A DNA stretch of 64,000 nt from Romanomermis culicivorax. Lineage: Eukaryota > Nematoda > Enoplea > Mermithida > Mermithidae. A program made the translations under genes and the position numbers. Position 1 is the first letter of the stretch, and the number at the start of each line of letters is the position of its first letter. Below the pieces are notes generated by a model. The model saw nothing but the letters and a program-made list of their open reading frames with translations. It was not told where the DNA came from and ran no database searches. Shown piece after piece: positions 44,094 through 54,166 of this stretch. Location of the stretch: the NCBI GenBank assembly GCA_963922205.1, contig CAWUHX010000014.1:1684889-1748888 (forward strand), in the 5' to 3' direction.

Positions 44094-44119
44094 GCAAGGT
44101 GGAGTAAAAACGTGACTTT
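44094..44119 (+). promoter_or_regulatory. Conserved upstream element of receptor paralog 1
   Basis: GCAAGGTGGAGTAAAAACGT followed by GACTTT is unchanged between the duplicates (58835-58860 on the other strand), while flanking upstream sequence has diverged. Position is about 130-155 bases before the start codon. Candidate regulatory site. Confidence 0.45.
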
Positions 44120-44248
44120 AGTGCTATTTATTTATTATTGTAAAGTTAATTAGAGAAACGAGAATTAGACCTTTGATATGATCACCTGACTCACTATTCA
44201 ATACCTATACCTGTGATATTCTCTTCAGTCACTCAGCTTTCCATAATG

Positions 44249-45190
44249 ATGAATGCCATGAATATTTCTATGATAGAGACAAATAGTACCCTTCAAACAA
44301 TACTGATAGAATTTTCTAAAGATAAAATTCGACGTCACCTATATAGTAGTATAATATTTGTAGTCACATCGATTCTAAATTTATTGGCATCAACGATCAT
44401 GTTAGCAACAATCGCCACTTGGAAACCTGTGCACCATAAGGGCATCGTTCAAATTTTCGCCCTTATGTTCAGTGAAGCCTTACTTTCCACTTTTTACATC
44501 AGTCTGAATGTTTACCATTTGTATAATTATATTACTGATGGACACGAATTCATGTCGGCCAAAGCTTGCTGGAATTTCATGGGCCCACAGGCTCTGGCAA
44601 TGGTGAGTCTTTCGCTCACATTTTTCATTGCCCTAAATAGGTTTCAGTCTGTTGTATACCCAATCTATTACAAGGTAAAAAGCCTCAACTATTTATTTGT
44701 CGAAATCATTGCTATTATAATAATAACATTGATCGCTTGGACAATGCATGAAATTTCCACTCCAAAAATTGATTATGTTACACTATGCGCATTTCGTAGT
44801 CTTAAATACACGTTCACGCCCATAATATATGCCAGTTTTGTATTGGTACAAATCACAGTGGTTTGTTTTTATTCGTATTTGATTCTCTACATTCGAAAAC
44901 CAACATTAGTTAGTAACAACATTTCAGCAATTAGTGTCGAGAAACAAAACAAATTGACCAGAGCTTTGGCCACAGCTGGACTAGCGCACGTTTCAACTAA
45001 TCTGATGCAGAGCTTGGTTTCATTGGTATTGGTCAGTCAAGATGGGAATTCCGTCTTTGAAATTGGTGTTTACCTGGGGCCATTTGCAGTTATGGAAGCT
45101 TTCATTGTGGTTCTTTTTATGTTTGCTACTTTGCAGGATTTCAGGAATGGCCTGAAAAACTTGGTTTCGAGGATAATATGCCTTAGTTGA
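44249..45190 (+). CDS. Intronless serpentine 7TM receptor, paralog 1
   Basis: 313 aa. The ATG at 44249 is chosen because it aligns with the start of the inverted paralog and gives the same length; another ATG lies one codon upstream. The N-terminus has NIS and NST sequons. Seven hydrophobic segments fall at about 32-55, 65-85, 105-130, 150-170, 190-215, 240-262 and 272-295. TM3 is followed by ALNRFQSVVYPIYY, a rhodopsin-like DRY substitute found in nematode serpentine receptors. Paired Cys before TM3 and in loop 2 (TLCAFRS) may form the usual disulfide. The tail is short and basic. Likely a sensory GPCR; ligand unknown. Confidence 0.8.
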   Translation: MNAMNISMIETNSTLQTILIEFSKDKIRRHLYSSIIFVVTSILNLLASTIMLATIATWKPVHHKGIVQIFALMFSEALLSTFYISLNVYHLYNYITDGHEFMSAKACWNFMGPQALAMVSLSLTFFIALNRFQSVVYPIYYKVKSLNYLFVEIIAIIIITLIAWTMHEISTPKIDYVTLCAFRSLKYTFTPIIYASFVLVQITVVCFYSYLILYIRKPTLVSNNISAISVEKQNKLTRALATAGLAHVSTNLMQSLVSLVLVSQDGNSVFEIGVYLGPFAVMEAFIVVLFMFATLQDFRNGLKNLVSRIICLS

Positions 45191-45869
45191 ATGATGCTAA
45201 AAATGGTTTTACTGTTTTAACTGAATAGAACATTTGACAGCGTACAGCCAACACTAGACTTGACAGCATTACCAGCCTTCATATTGGTCAGAAGTCCTTT
45301 GAATCAGAAATTTTAAATCGCTGATTTTGTCTTTGCTGATGTCAAGGTTTATTGTGATGAGTACACTCTCTATTTTATGAACAAATTATGTGCAAGTCAC
45401 TTAATTGCATCTCTAGATGCTAACTTCTTCTCAAGAAACTGTCAACAAAGTCTGCTGGCAGTACTGCCTTTAATAGATCAGCTCATGATAGCTATGCGTC
45501 ATGATTTCTTGCCATTTTCACATTTTTTGGTTCCCAACTCCAGTTTTTTCACATCTCTACTATTTCACAGTTTTTGCATTTTTTCAGTGGTTTTCACGTT
45601 CTTTACTTGACTCAGACACACTTTAGACAATATCGAAATTTCATAGTCCTCGTCACTTACAACAAATCATAGTAGTACTATTTTTCCGTGGTGTGCTGTG
45701 CTCAGAAATAAACTGTCATCTTTTCATTTCTCTTTAATATATGTTTGTTTTGATATTTCATTTTCGATATAGTTTTTTGCTGGAGACCACATTATCAATG
45801 AGCGACAATGCCCTCCACCGGACTCATGTTTCAAAAATAAAAATTATCAAGGTCATGGTTCAAAAGGCA

Positions 45870-46275
45870 TTCAAAACCGAAAAGATGCATTTTGGTGAAC
45901 TTTAGAAGGTCAAAATCTCAAAATTTCATAGGGTTGTTATTTTCTGTCAGGCGTGACCGTTAGCATATCTACTCACACTTACCTACTAATTAACCTCCAA
46001 TTCTTTCTATAAACGGTAATACCTCGTCTCATTTTGTACAGTCAGTATTTCGCCGAAAATTAAGATTTTTAGGGAATTCTCTCATTTTTTTTGCTCTCGG
46101 GGCTTGGAATTTTTCACACGTTTCCAACATCAACTTTTGAGTTTCTTAGCGATGAAGATAGAAGTCATCATTCTAGACTGTAATTTTAAAGATTCTATTC
46201 AGGGTGCAGTGAACTATTTTCCAGCATTTTAGAATATAAAAACTCGAAAATTTTTCTGGCGCATCGCACCGGAAT
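45870..46275. repeat. Dispersed repeat, copy 2
   Basis: Same family and orientation as 7160-7700. The terminal hairpin is degraded (CTGGCGCATCGCACC at about 46256-46270). Confidence 0.6.
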
Positions 46276-46411
46276 AATGAACAGATTACATTCCTTTAGT
46301 TTGATTTTAATTTATTTCTCAACAGTAGTTATACGGCCCTCTACAGGATAAGGGGGTACACAAAAGATACCCCCCTACAAAACATATACATCAGAGTTTG
46401 CCAACTTAACT

Positions 46412-46509
46412 GTGTGGGGCGATACAGGGTGTGTAGAAAGTATGGTTGACGATCTAATATGATCCGTATTCCATTAAATGTGCGGGGCGATACAGGGGTG
46501 TAGAAAGTA
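46412..46509. repeat. Direct repeat with 67-bp period
   Basis: GGGGCGATACAGGG(G)TGTGTAGAAAGTA occurs at 46412-46442 and 46478-46509. The second copy ends 20 bases before the solo LTR. Confidence 0.6.
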
Positions 46510-46529
46510 CGCCTGAAGCTTCAACATGT

Positions 46530-47413
46530 TGTAACATACCTGCTAACGCAGTACTGTAAATATATAGCATACTGTATGTGATAGACATTTATTAAATATT
46601 ATTTCATTTTCCTATTTTATCGTCTCAAGGGTGTCTGGGATTCACACCCAAACATTCCTATAAAATTACGTGAAGTACTTTATTTTGATCTGTTCACACC
46701 CCGGTAGCCCAATTAAGATGCCCCAATTAATTTGCACAAACGGCAGCTGGTCCCCTAGAACCTACACTAAACCACACATTCCACGGTTACCATAATCCCC
46801 TGTAAAAATGGTAAACAACACCTGCACACAGTAAAATAAGTAAAAGCCCCGCCAGACAGTAGTCTCAAGTGCAACAGTAGCGACGGCCCCACAAAACATG
46901 TGTATACAGAGAAACCGATACAGGAAGCATGCACAGAAGCACAACGGTGTGGCTAAGCCCTCCGCAGGAAGCAAGCAAGACACGAAAAGCACGCAGTACT
47001 AGAAAGGTGTTAAAGGGCATGACTAAATAAGCAAGAATGGTAAAGCAGGAAGCGACGATTGGTGGAAGAAGATGGACAGAAGCACGACCTCCCACAACGC
47101 CCAGGGAGTGGCCAAAATGTCGTATTTAAAGAGAAGCAAAGCATGATTTTATTATTGTTGTAATTCTCAGTTTTCGATCCCCGCGCCCCATTTATTTGCA
47201 AGCATTTTGCGAGCGAGCATCCTTTTATTTGGAAGCAGTTAAGCCGTTGTTGTAACGCCGCGTTCCGTTTGTTGTTGTCGACGTGTCAAAGCAGCCGTCG
47301 ATTATTATTATCCATGTATCGTCCCCGTATTCCCGTTCCCCCGCTCCATTGTAGCCGTTTCGACCGTTCGTAATTGGATAAAGTAAAGTGCTTCACAAAA
47401 TCTGGTCGTTACA
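46530..47413. mobile_element. Solo LTR
   Basis: 884 bp with TGTAAC/GTTACA ends and a 4-bp ATGT duplication at 46526-46529 and 47414-47417. The right end (AAAGTGCTTCACAAAATCTG then GTCGTTACA) resembles an LTR terminus. Minus-strand open frames over 46762-47201 have no recognisable domain. It is not the same LTR as the 16-kb element. Confidence 0.7.
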
Positions 47414-47820
47414 ATGTAAAATTTGACAATCGTTAGATCACTAGATTCTATGACCTCAGTTGTTTCTTAAAATTTTTCTAAGAATGCAAGGCAAATCGAC
47501 CACTATATTCAACAGCTATAGTATTGATTTTTTATTAAAATCTAATGGTTTTACAAAACTTTTGTAGAATTTTAAAGAGTAGAACAGTTAGATCGTTAGA
47601 TCTTAAATCTAGTGGTTTTAATGCAACTCTTATAATCTAACAATGTAATGGTTTTCAGCATTTTTTGGGACACAAATTTTTAAGTACTCGGGACACGTTT
47701 TTCAATGACCTACTATGCTTAAGCTTTGTTTTCGGGACACGATTTTTTACAAAATGCATGCAAAATCATGTCCCGAAACAGTGGAAATTGTCCGAAAAAA
47801 TCGTATATCAAAACAAAAGT
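47414..47820. other. Intergenic with one long hairpin
   Basis: TTTCGGGACACGATTTT (47730-47746) pairs with AAAATCATGTCCCGAAA (47762-47778) with one mismatch and a 15-base loop. Otherwise no gene or RNA recognised. Confidence 0.5.
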
Positions 47821-48387
47821 AATGAAAAGCAAAGAAAGAATATCAAAGATTGAACAGAAAAAAATAAAGGAACAAACAAGAAAACGAAAATAGGTAAAAA
47901 AAGAATCGAAAAAATATAGAAGAAACTAAACAAGAAATAAGGAAGAGAAAAGAGAACTACAATAAAGAAAAGTAGACGAAAAAGGGAACAAATAACAGAA
48001 AAAACAAATTCAGATAGAAGAACTTATGAATGACTCACAATCCTGCTTATGATATCCATGTTACACATTAAAATTCTGTGTTAATTCTCCAGGCTATTCA
48101 CGCCATCAGACTAATAAAGTTTGGCCCAATTATCGGGTATTGGGACGCCACACACATTTAGTATCAAGTGGAAAAAATAACTGGTCACCAATTCCTGGGA
48201 ACTACTGCTCAAACGCCTACATTGCTGACGGTACGCGTAAAAAAGGCTTATACTGACTTAGTACTTATGTCTTGTTTAGTTTCTTTTACATTTTTCTGAT
48301 TCTTTTTCTACCCATTTTAGTTTTCTCCTTTTTTCGTCTATATTTTTCTTCTGTTTATTCTTTCTTATTCTTTTTTTTTGCTTTTGA
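47821..48387. repeat. Purine/pyrimidine fold-back element
   Basis: An A/G-rich arm (47821-47942) is an imperfect reverse complement of a T/C-rich arm (48261-48387). They share a perfect AGAAACTAAACAAG core (47921-47934 with 48271-48284). The spacer is about 318 bases. Confidence 0.6.
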
Positions 48388-48740
48388 TACACTGCAAAGT
48401 TATTATTGAAGGGATGATAAAGAAAACGATAGATTCACTTATAGAATAATTGTTGTTTTTTGCAATACTCGTAATTCCTCTCCATAACTTTTGATAAAAA
48501 ACTGCTGCAAGAGAAGCCGGAAGAGGAAAAATATGTATGAAACCAGAAAGGAAAAGGAAAAAGGCAATGCGAAAAAAAGATAAAAAAGGAAAACAGAGGA
48601 GATAGGGCAAAGTGAAAATCGTCCTTTCATCTCTAGGCTTAACATAAAATATGGTTACCATTGGGGAAAACGACTGGAAATACATTACATAATATAGCAT
48701 TTAGTTGCTTTTAAATCTGAAATTTGGGTAAGATATAAGT
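48388..48740. other. Intergenic, no gene seen
   Basis: AT-rich with short frames only. Confidence 0.4.
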
Positions 48741-48870
48741 ACCAGGGGCAAATTACTCAGGGGTGAATTGTGTTGGGAGCGAACTTTCCGGGGGGCGAAC
48801 TGCAGTGGGGACGAATTACTGGGGGCGAATTGTGGGGAATGAATTGCTGGGCGAGAATTACCGGGGGAGG
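48741..48870. repeat. Degenerate GGGGCGAATT tandem repeat
   Basis: About eight units of 14-20 bases with a GGGG(C/T)GAATT(G/A) core. On the plus strand it is G-run rich. Confidence 0.65.
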
Positions 48871-51800
48871 CGGTGCTTACCACTTCTGAGCGAAGAATCC
48901 AACTGTAAAAGCTGCGTATAGACTTTGAGCGCGGAAAGTAATTCTTCGTATTATTCAACTTATAGGCATTTTAATGAAAAAGAGACTATGCCCGAATGGC
49001 CAAAGAAAGGGTAGATCAGAGACAGGTTAGGGTGGGCTAACTATCTCGTTCTTTAGCCCGCATGTTAGCCTTCAATTAGTCATAAAAGTTAACCCATCAT
49101 TGAGACCTATGTTTAGCTCACTAAGTGCCTCTTAACGTGCCCCAGAATTTAACTACTGTATAGTCCATCGAATTATCTATCGCCATTTAGTCCACCAACG
49201 GACCACTGCCCCGAAGATTGCACCGTCACTGTATTTGGGAAAGTCGGGATAGAAATAGTCCGCTAGCCAAGCAAAATATGTGTTCCCATGCTGGGTTGGA
49301 GTATTTTTCAGTTTTGACAGAATTTACTAGTGTGAACAATGGTGGACAGTGTATTTATGACGAGCTCCTCAGAGGCAGATGAGTAGTTGTCCCGCTAAAT
49401 AACATCAACAGATCAAGTTTTTGATGGCACTTTGGTGTAATTTTATCAGAATTGAATTTATTTGAAAAAGTTTGCTTCTCGTGTTGTTTTAAGCTTATGC
49501 ATCATACCCCCTCATACTCCTTCCTAGGGAGCAGCCTGTTCAGGTCAGGTCATATCGTCCTATATAAAAGTTTTCTCTCACTATAACTGTCTTTTTTGCA
49601 CTATCCACTTTTTATACATGCATGAGGATTGCCCGAAAATGTTTAGTTATTGATTTTTTTTAATGACTCTCATGGCTGACGTCAAATGGCTGCTCTGAAG
49701 ACACCATGGGCTTCAAAACTTGATTTGCGGGGGAATTTTATGCATTGGTAACATACGAGAAAAGCATTCGAGTTGAAAAAAAATTCATTGAGCTGCACTA
49801 TAATAAAAATACAATTTTTCTTAAGTTTAGTCAAAAAAGATTTATTAACATTACTGTGGGCTGAGCGGACATCAATTGAGCGAACTTCTAGTAGTATTTT
49901 AATTGCCCGTTTCTCTGATCTATGAATCAATATTGAAACCATATGATTCATATTTTATGCACTATCAAAGGGCAGTTTCAGGCATTTCAGCTTTGACATG
50001 CAGCTCAAGTTGTCTCCAACAGGGCCTGAAACTTTGCTCATAAATATCTCTCATTAGGGATTTGATCCCCTATCCTTTTTGTTTCGAACTTCCAACTAGA
50101 AAACATAACACAGAAATTAATGTGACGGTACACATTCGAGGCACCATGTGCAGATGTGTGTTTGTGCGTTCATTATCTATTTACGTGAACATTAGAGAAA
50201 ATAAGTGACTTATAATTCTGATAGCATCTTTATTGCTCTTTCAGGTGATGTATTAATTGACTCTCAAAACCCATAAGGTTCATGTTTTTAGAAGCATAAC
50301 TAAAATTTACTTGTTTTTTAACCTGGGGGCTCAAATAATGTTGCGTGGGTGAGTCTCCGTCTAGTCATAAATCCAGTCATTTTGAAAGCTCTACAATCTG
50401 TAAATATGACCCAGAATCTTAACAAGACAAATAACCACAGAAATCAACACACATGAATATATGCTGCTTGTTGTTCAATATGTTTGCATCACCGCTATGT
50501 GTACTGATATAACTATCGGATAAAAAACAGGCGAGTAACAATAGAGATAAGAAACGCATCCTCAAAGCTTGATATTACATATTTGTTTAAAACAAATAGT
50601 TATTCTTATGTGCAAGTGTATTATTAATTTAGCCAATCAATGGAAAAATCACTACATAATTCGGAAGACACCTAAGAATTGGGTGGCTCATGACGTTTAC
50701 ATTAATCCAGAACCTAATATAATGAAATTCAATAATCTTAACTTTAGTGCAGAAAAGAGCTATACTTTCTGAACACTGCTTGCAAACTGGAAGGTACATG
50801 CAAATGTTATGATTACAACTTTAACATGAACCTCATAACATTTTTATATGTATCTCATGTTCCTCCAGCATAACTTACATATGGCTCCCAGCACAAGTGG
50901 CAGTATTATCACTAAAGAATTCATTTGGCTCCTCTATTTGACTTGGTAGCAAATTGAGAAAATCTTTCGCTTTTTAATCTCTAATGTAAAACATACCAGG
51001 GCTTCCTTGCTTACAAAGATTGTTAAAAATTAGTATCATAAATGGGGTGAAATACAAGAATTCAACGAGTGACAAAAGGCAACAACAATTGACGACCGAA
51101 TCTATGCCATGGTAAATGCTGAAAATGGTTCACAAATGCACAGAGTTTGATAATCCTCTTGCGGATTGTGCTCAAAATTGACACAAATATTTGAATGAAA
51201 ATAAATTACAAAAGATTTTTGATTATAATGTATTGTAGGAGCATTGGCCAATCATAGGAGTTCTGTGACCTCCAATGTGGGTGCACAGATTGATGCTCCG
51301 TAATGTCATTTTATATTGTTTTTCTCTTGATTTTCCTCAATTACATCGCATAATGCATTGTGAAAACTTTGGTTCAACAATTTTGATTGACTTCTTCATG
51401 TTTTGTGCTCGCAATTTAAAGCATAGATCTACGAAGAAAAATAATACAAAAACTCATCTAATTTCCCATTTCCAATGCTGACTCATACCAAAGAAATTGT
51501 CCATCAAATCTCTGTGCAATACTTTAGTTCTCAATAGACCAGTATGTTATAAGAGAACCTAAGAATGTCAATTCACTTGCAATATGCAATAGACACGGTA
51601 AATGCAGGCTCATTTTATCTGTTATAGTGCTGAATCCACCCAGTGAAATAAGATGCCTGCATGTAATATTTAATTAATTTAATTTAATTTGATCAAAATA
51701 ATTTTTTGGTCTGAGGTGACCACTAACTTTTTCACATGTAGCATACATAACACATGCACCACCACATTTTTGTCCGTTACAGATAAAAATATCGAATTAT

Positions 51801-53162
51801 CCTCAGGGCACCTTGATAATAATTAAAATAATAATTATTTATTCATCGAGAAAAGTAAGGAGAAAAAATACAGTAAAACGCGTGAGTTTGCTAGTAAATA
51901 GCACACACTACACTCCTCAGACAAATTTTTTCATATCAATTCATTCAATTTTCCCGCAATGTTTCATATTTGAAGGCATGACTGCATTATCCAGCAAGAA
52001 ACTCTAAGGAGGTACAAAATTGTACTTTTCCTCATCCAACGATTTTTGATTCTTTAAAACCCGTTTTGTGAATATCCATTGAGCACCCTCTACCACTTTT
52101 ATATCATTAACCAGATATGGACACAAAGCCGCGCATCAATATTTTAGTACAGCTTGTACATAAATTTTAAAGGCCCAAATCATTAGATCCATACTCTGAC
52201 TTGAAACAATGCCGAATTAAACTTGCTTTCTACGTACTATTCTTGATGATATGATAAGAGTGTGCATGTGATGAATGTCCATCAGAAACAATGATTCCTA
52301 AACTTCTTATGATCTCTTCCTCGTCTCTGGAAGGACTCTTTTATTTGTAAAAAATGAGTGCAATGGAAGAAAGTCAAACACTGATGATTAATGAACAGAC
52401 GTGCTGGCTGTAGTTTTTTATTCATATACTAATATGCTAAGCTAGAATGCCAAAACCTGATGAATCGATGTGGGATGCAGCTCATATGGACTTAAAAGTC
52501 AGGTTCATAACTTTTTTCTTAAATTTATGCGCATACACCATTTTCCCATAGCCGGAAGGGCAGGCTTCACGAATTTATATTTTCATATAAGTGCCCACCT
52601 TATATCAGAGACACTTTTTGGGTGGTTTTGCCACCTAGTGGAGGCCATGTTCCACAGGCTAGCTTTTGCCTGACAAAACATGACTCGTTCGGCTATCTAA
52701 CTGATAAATGGAATAGAATAACTTCGTTATTTGCTGTGCCTTACCGGCAAGATGCCAACTGGGCCGAATGGATCATTGGAAGAAGCATTCCGCGCCTGCT
52801 ACCACTCTACACAATTTATCAACTCTGTAGAGATGGAAGGCTGTGTCTGCCTGAGCCAGTTCTTAGAAAAATCTAGGCAACACGTGAGATCTAACCTTGT
52901 TTTTGAGACTAGCAGTTACGGGCTAAAAACAAAAAGATCAAAGTGTTGTTCATAACTTAACACATAAGCAGGTCACGCCTATAGTCAGTGGATTGTAATA
53001 ACCTAATCTTGGATGTCTGCAGATGCAATGTCTGCAAATTACGTGATATGCTGTAACAGCTGTTGAAAATAATCATTTCCATAATAATATTTATTTGTCT
53101 TTGCTGAGTTAATGAGAAAATAACCAAATCGATTTCCATAAGATCACATGGCTCCTGTACGA
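48871..53162. other. Long gene-poor interval
   Basis: About 4.3 kb of AT-rich DNA. No frame shows a recognisable domain, and I found no RNA gene or structured repeat beyond short AT microsatellites (for example about 51805-51845). Confidence 0.45.
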
Positions 53163-53170
53163 TATATAAG
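53163..53170 (+). promoter_or_regulatory. TATA-box candidate for receptor paralog 2
   Basis: TATATAAG lies 49 bases before the ATG at 53219, a fitting place for a TATA box with a short 5' leader. Confidence 0.45.
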
Positions 53171-53218
53171 CCCTAATCTCTCCATTCGATTACGACCTAT
53201 CTAAAAAGTAATATAACC

Positions 53219-54166
53219 ATGAACGTTCTGAATTTTTCCACTATAGAAATGAATATCACGCTTGAAATGATGCTCATTCAAACTTCTAAAGATGAAATAA
53301 GACGTCACGTATATAATGCTATGGAATTTTTGATTACATCCGCGTTGAATTTACTGGCATCAACGACTATGTTACTTACAATCGCTACTTGGAAACCTGT
53401 GCAACACAAGGGCATTGTTCAAATTTTCGCCCTGATGTTGAATGAAGCTATCCTTTCCATCTATAACATCATTTTGCATTCGTACCATTTGTATAATTTT
53501 ATGACATCGGGAAACGAATTTATGTCAGCCGAAGCTTGCTGGAAGTTAGTTGGCTTACAAGTACTTGCAATAGTGAGCCTTTTGCTGACATATTTAATCG
53601 CCTTGAATAGGTTTCAGTCTGTCGTTTACCCCATGTACTACAAAACGAAAAGACTGAACTATATATTCGCTGAAATTGCCACAACTGTAGTAATTGCACT
53701 GATGACTTGGACAGTGCATCAGATTTCCACTCTTAAAAATGAGTATGTCACACTATGCGCATTTCGGAATCTTATATATGCTTTCACACCCTTTGAGTTT
53801 GGCTCATTTTTACTCGTCAACATATCAGTGGTTTGCATTTATTCTTATTTAATTGTCTACATTCGTAAGCCAGTATTGGCCACCAATAGCATTTCGGCGA
53901 TCAGTATGAATAATCAGAAAAAATTAACCAAGACACTTGCTATTGCCGGTCTAGTGCACGTTTCAACTAATTTGGCGCAGAATTTGGGTTCAGTGATATT
54001 GGTCATCATCAGTAAAGGTGAAAATTCCCTGTTTGAAATTGGAGTTTACCTGGCGCCGCTTGTATCTATGGAGGCATTAATAGTCGTCATTTTCATGTTT
54101 GCTAATTTACAAGATTTCAGGAATGGCCTGAAAAATATGATTTCAAAAGTGATATGTGTCAGCTGA
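53219..54166 (+). CDS. Intronless serpentine 7TM receptor, paralog 2
   Basis: 315 aa starting with MNVLNFSTIEMNITLEMMLI. Same architecture as paralogs 1 and 3: two N-glycosylation sequons, seven hydrophobic helices, ALNRFQSVVYPMYY after TM3, conserved TLCAFRN and ATNSISAIS loops and a short basic tail. It is the most diverged of the three in sequence and has a two-residue insertion before TM7 (SKGENS). It lacks the conserved upstream element of the other two but has its own TATA-like site. Likely sensory GPCR. Confidence 0.8.
   Translation: MNVLNFSTIEMNITLEMMLIQTSKDEIRRHVYNAMEFLITSALNLLASTTMLLTIATWKPVQHKGIVQIFALMLNEAILSIYNIILHSYHLYNFMTSGNEFMSAEACWKLVGLQVLAIVSLLLTYLIALNRFQSVVYPMYYKTKRLNYIFAEIATTVVIALMTWTVHQISTLKNEYVTLCAFRNLIYAFTPFEFGSFLLVNISVVCIYSYLIVYIRKPVLATNSISAISMNNQKKLTKTLAIAGLVHVSTNLAQNLGSVILVIISKGENSLFEIGVYLAPLVSMEALIVVIFMFANLQDFRNGLKNMISKVICVS

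Larger units (their letters stand above)
44034..45600 (+). repeat. Inverted segmental duplication, left copy
   Basis: Reverse complement of 57332-58920, covering about 210 bases of 5' flank, a receptor gene and about 400 bases of 3' flank. Landmarks are CTGAGGCTCATT at the start, GCAAGGTGGAGTAAAAACG and GATATGATCAC upstream, and CAAGAAACTGTC and TGGTTTTCACGTT downstream. Confidence 0.8.

Noticed and set aside
46762..47201. Three minus-strand open frames
   Set aside because: They lie inside the solo LTR and have no recognisable domain.
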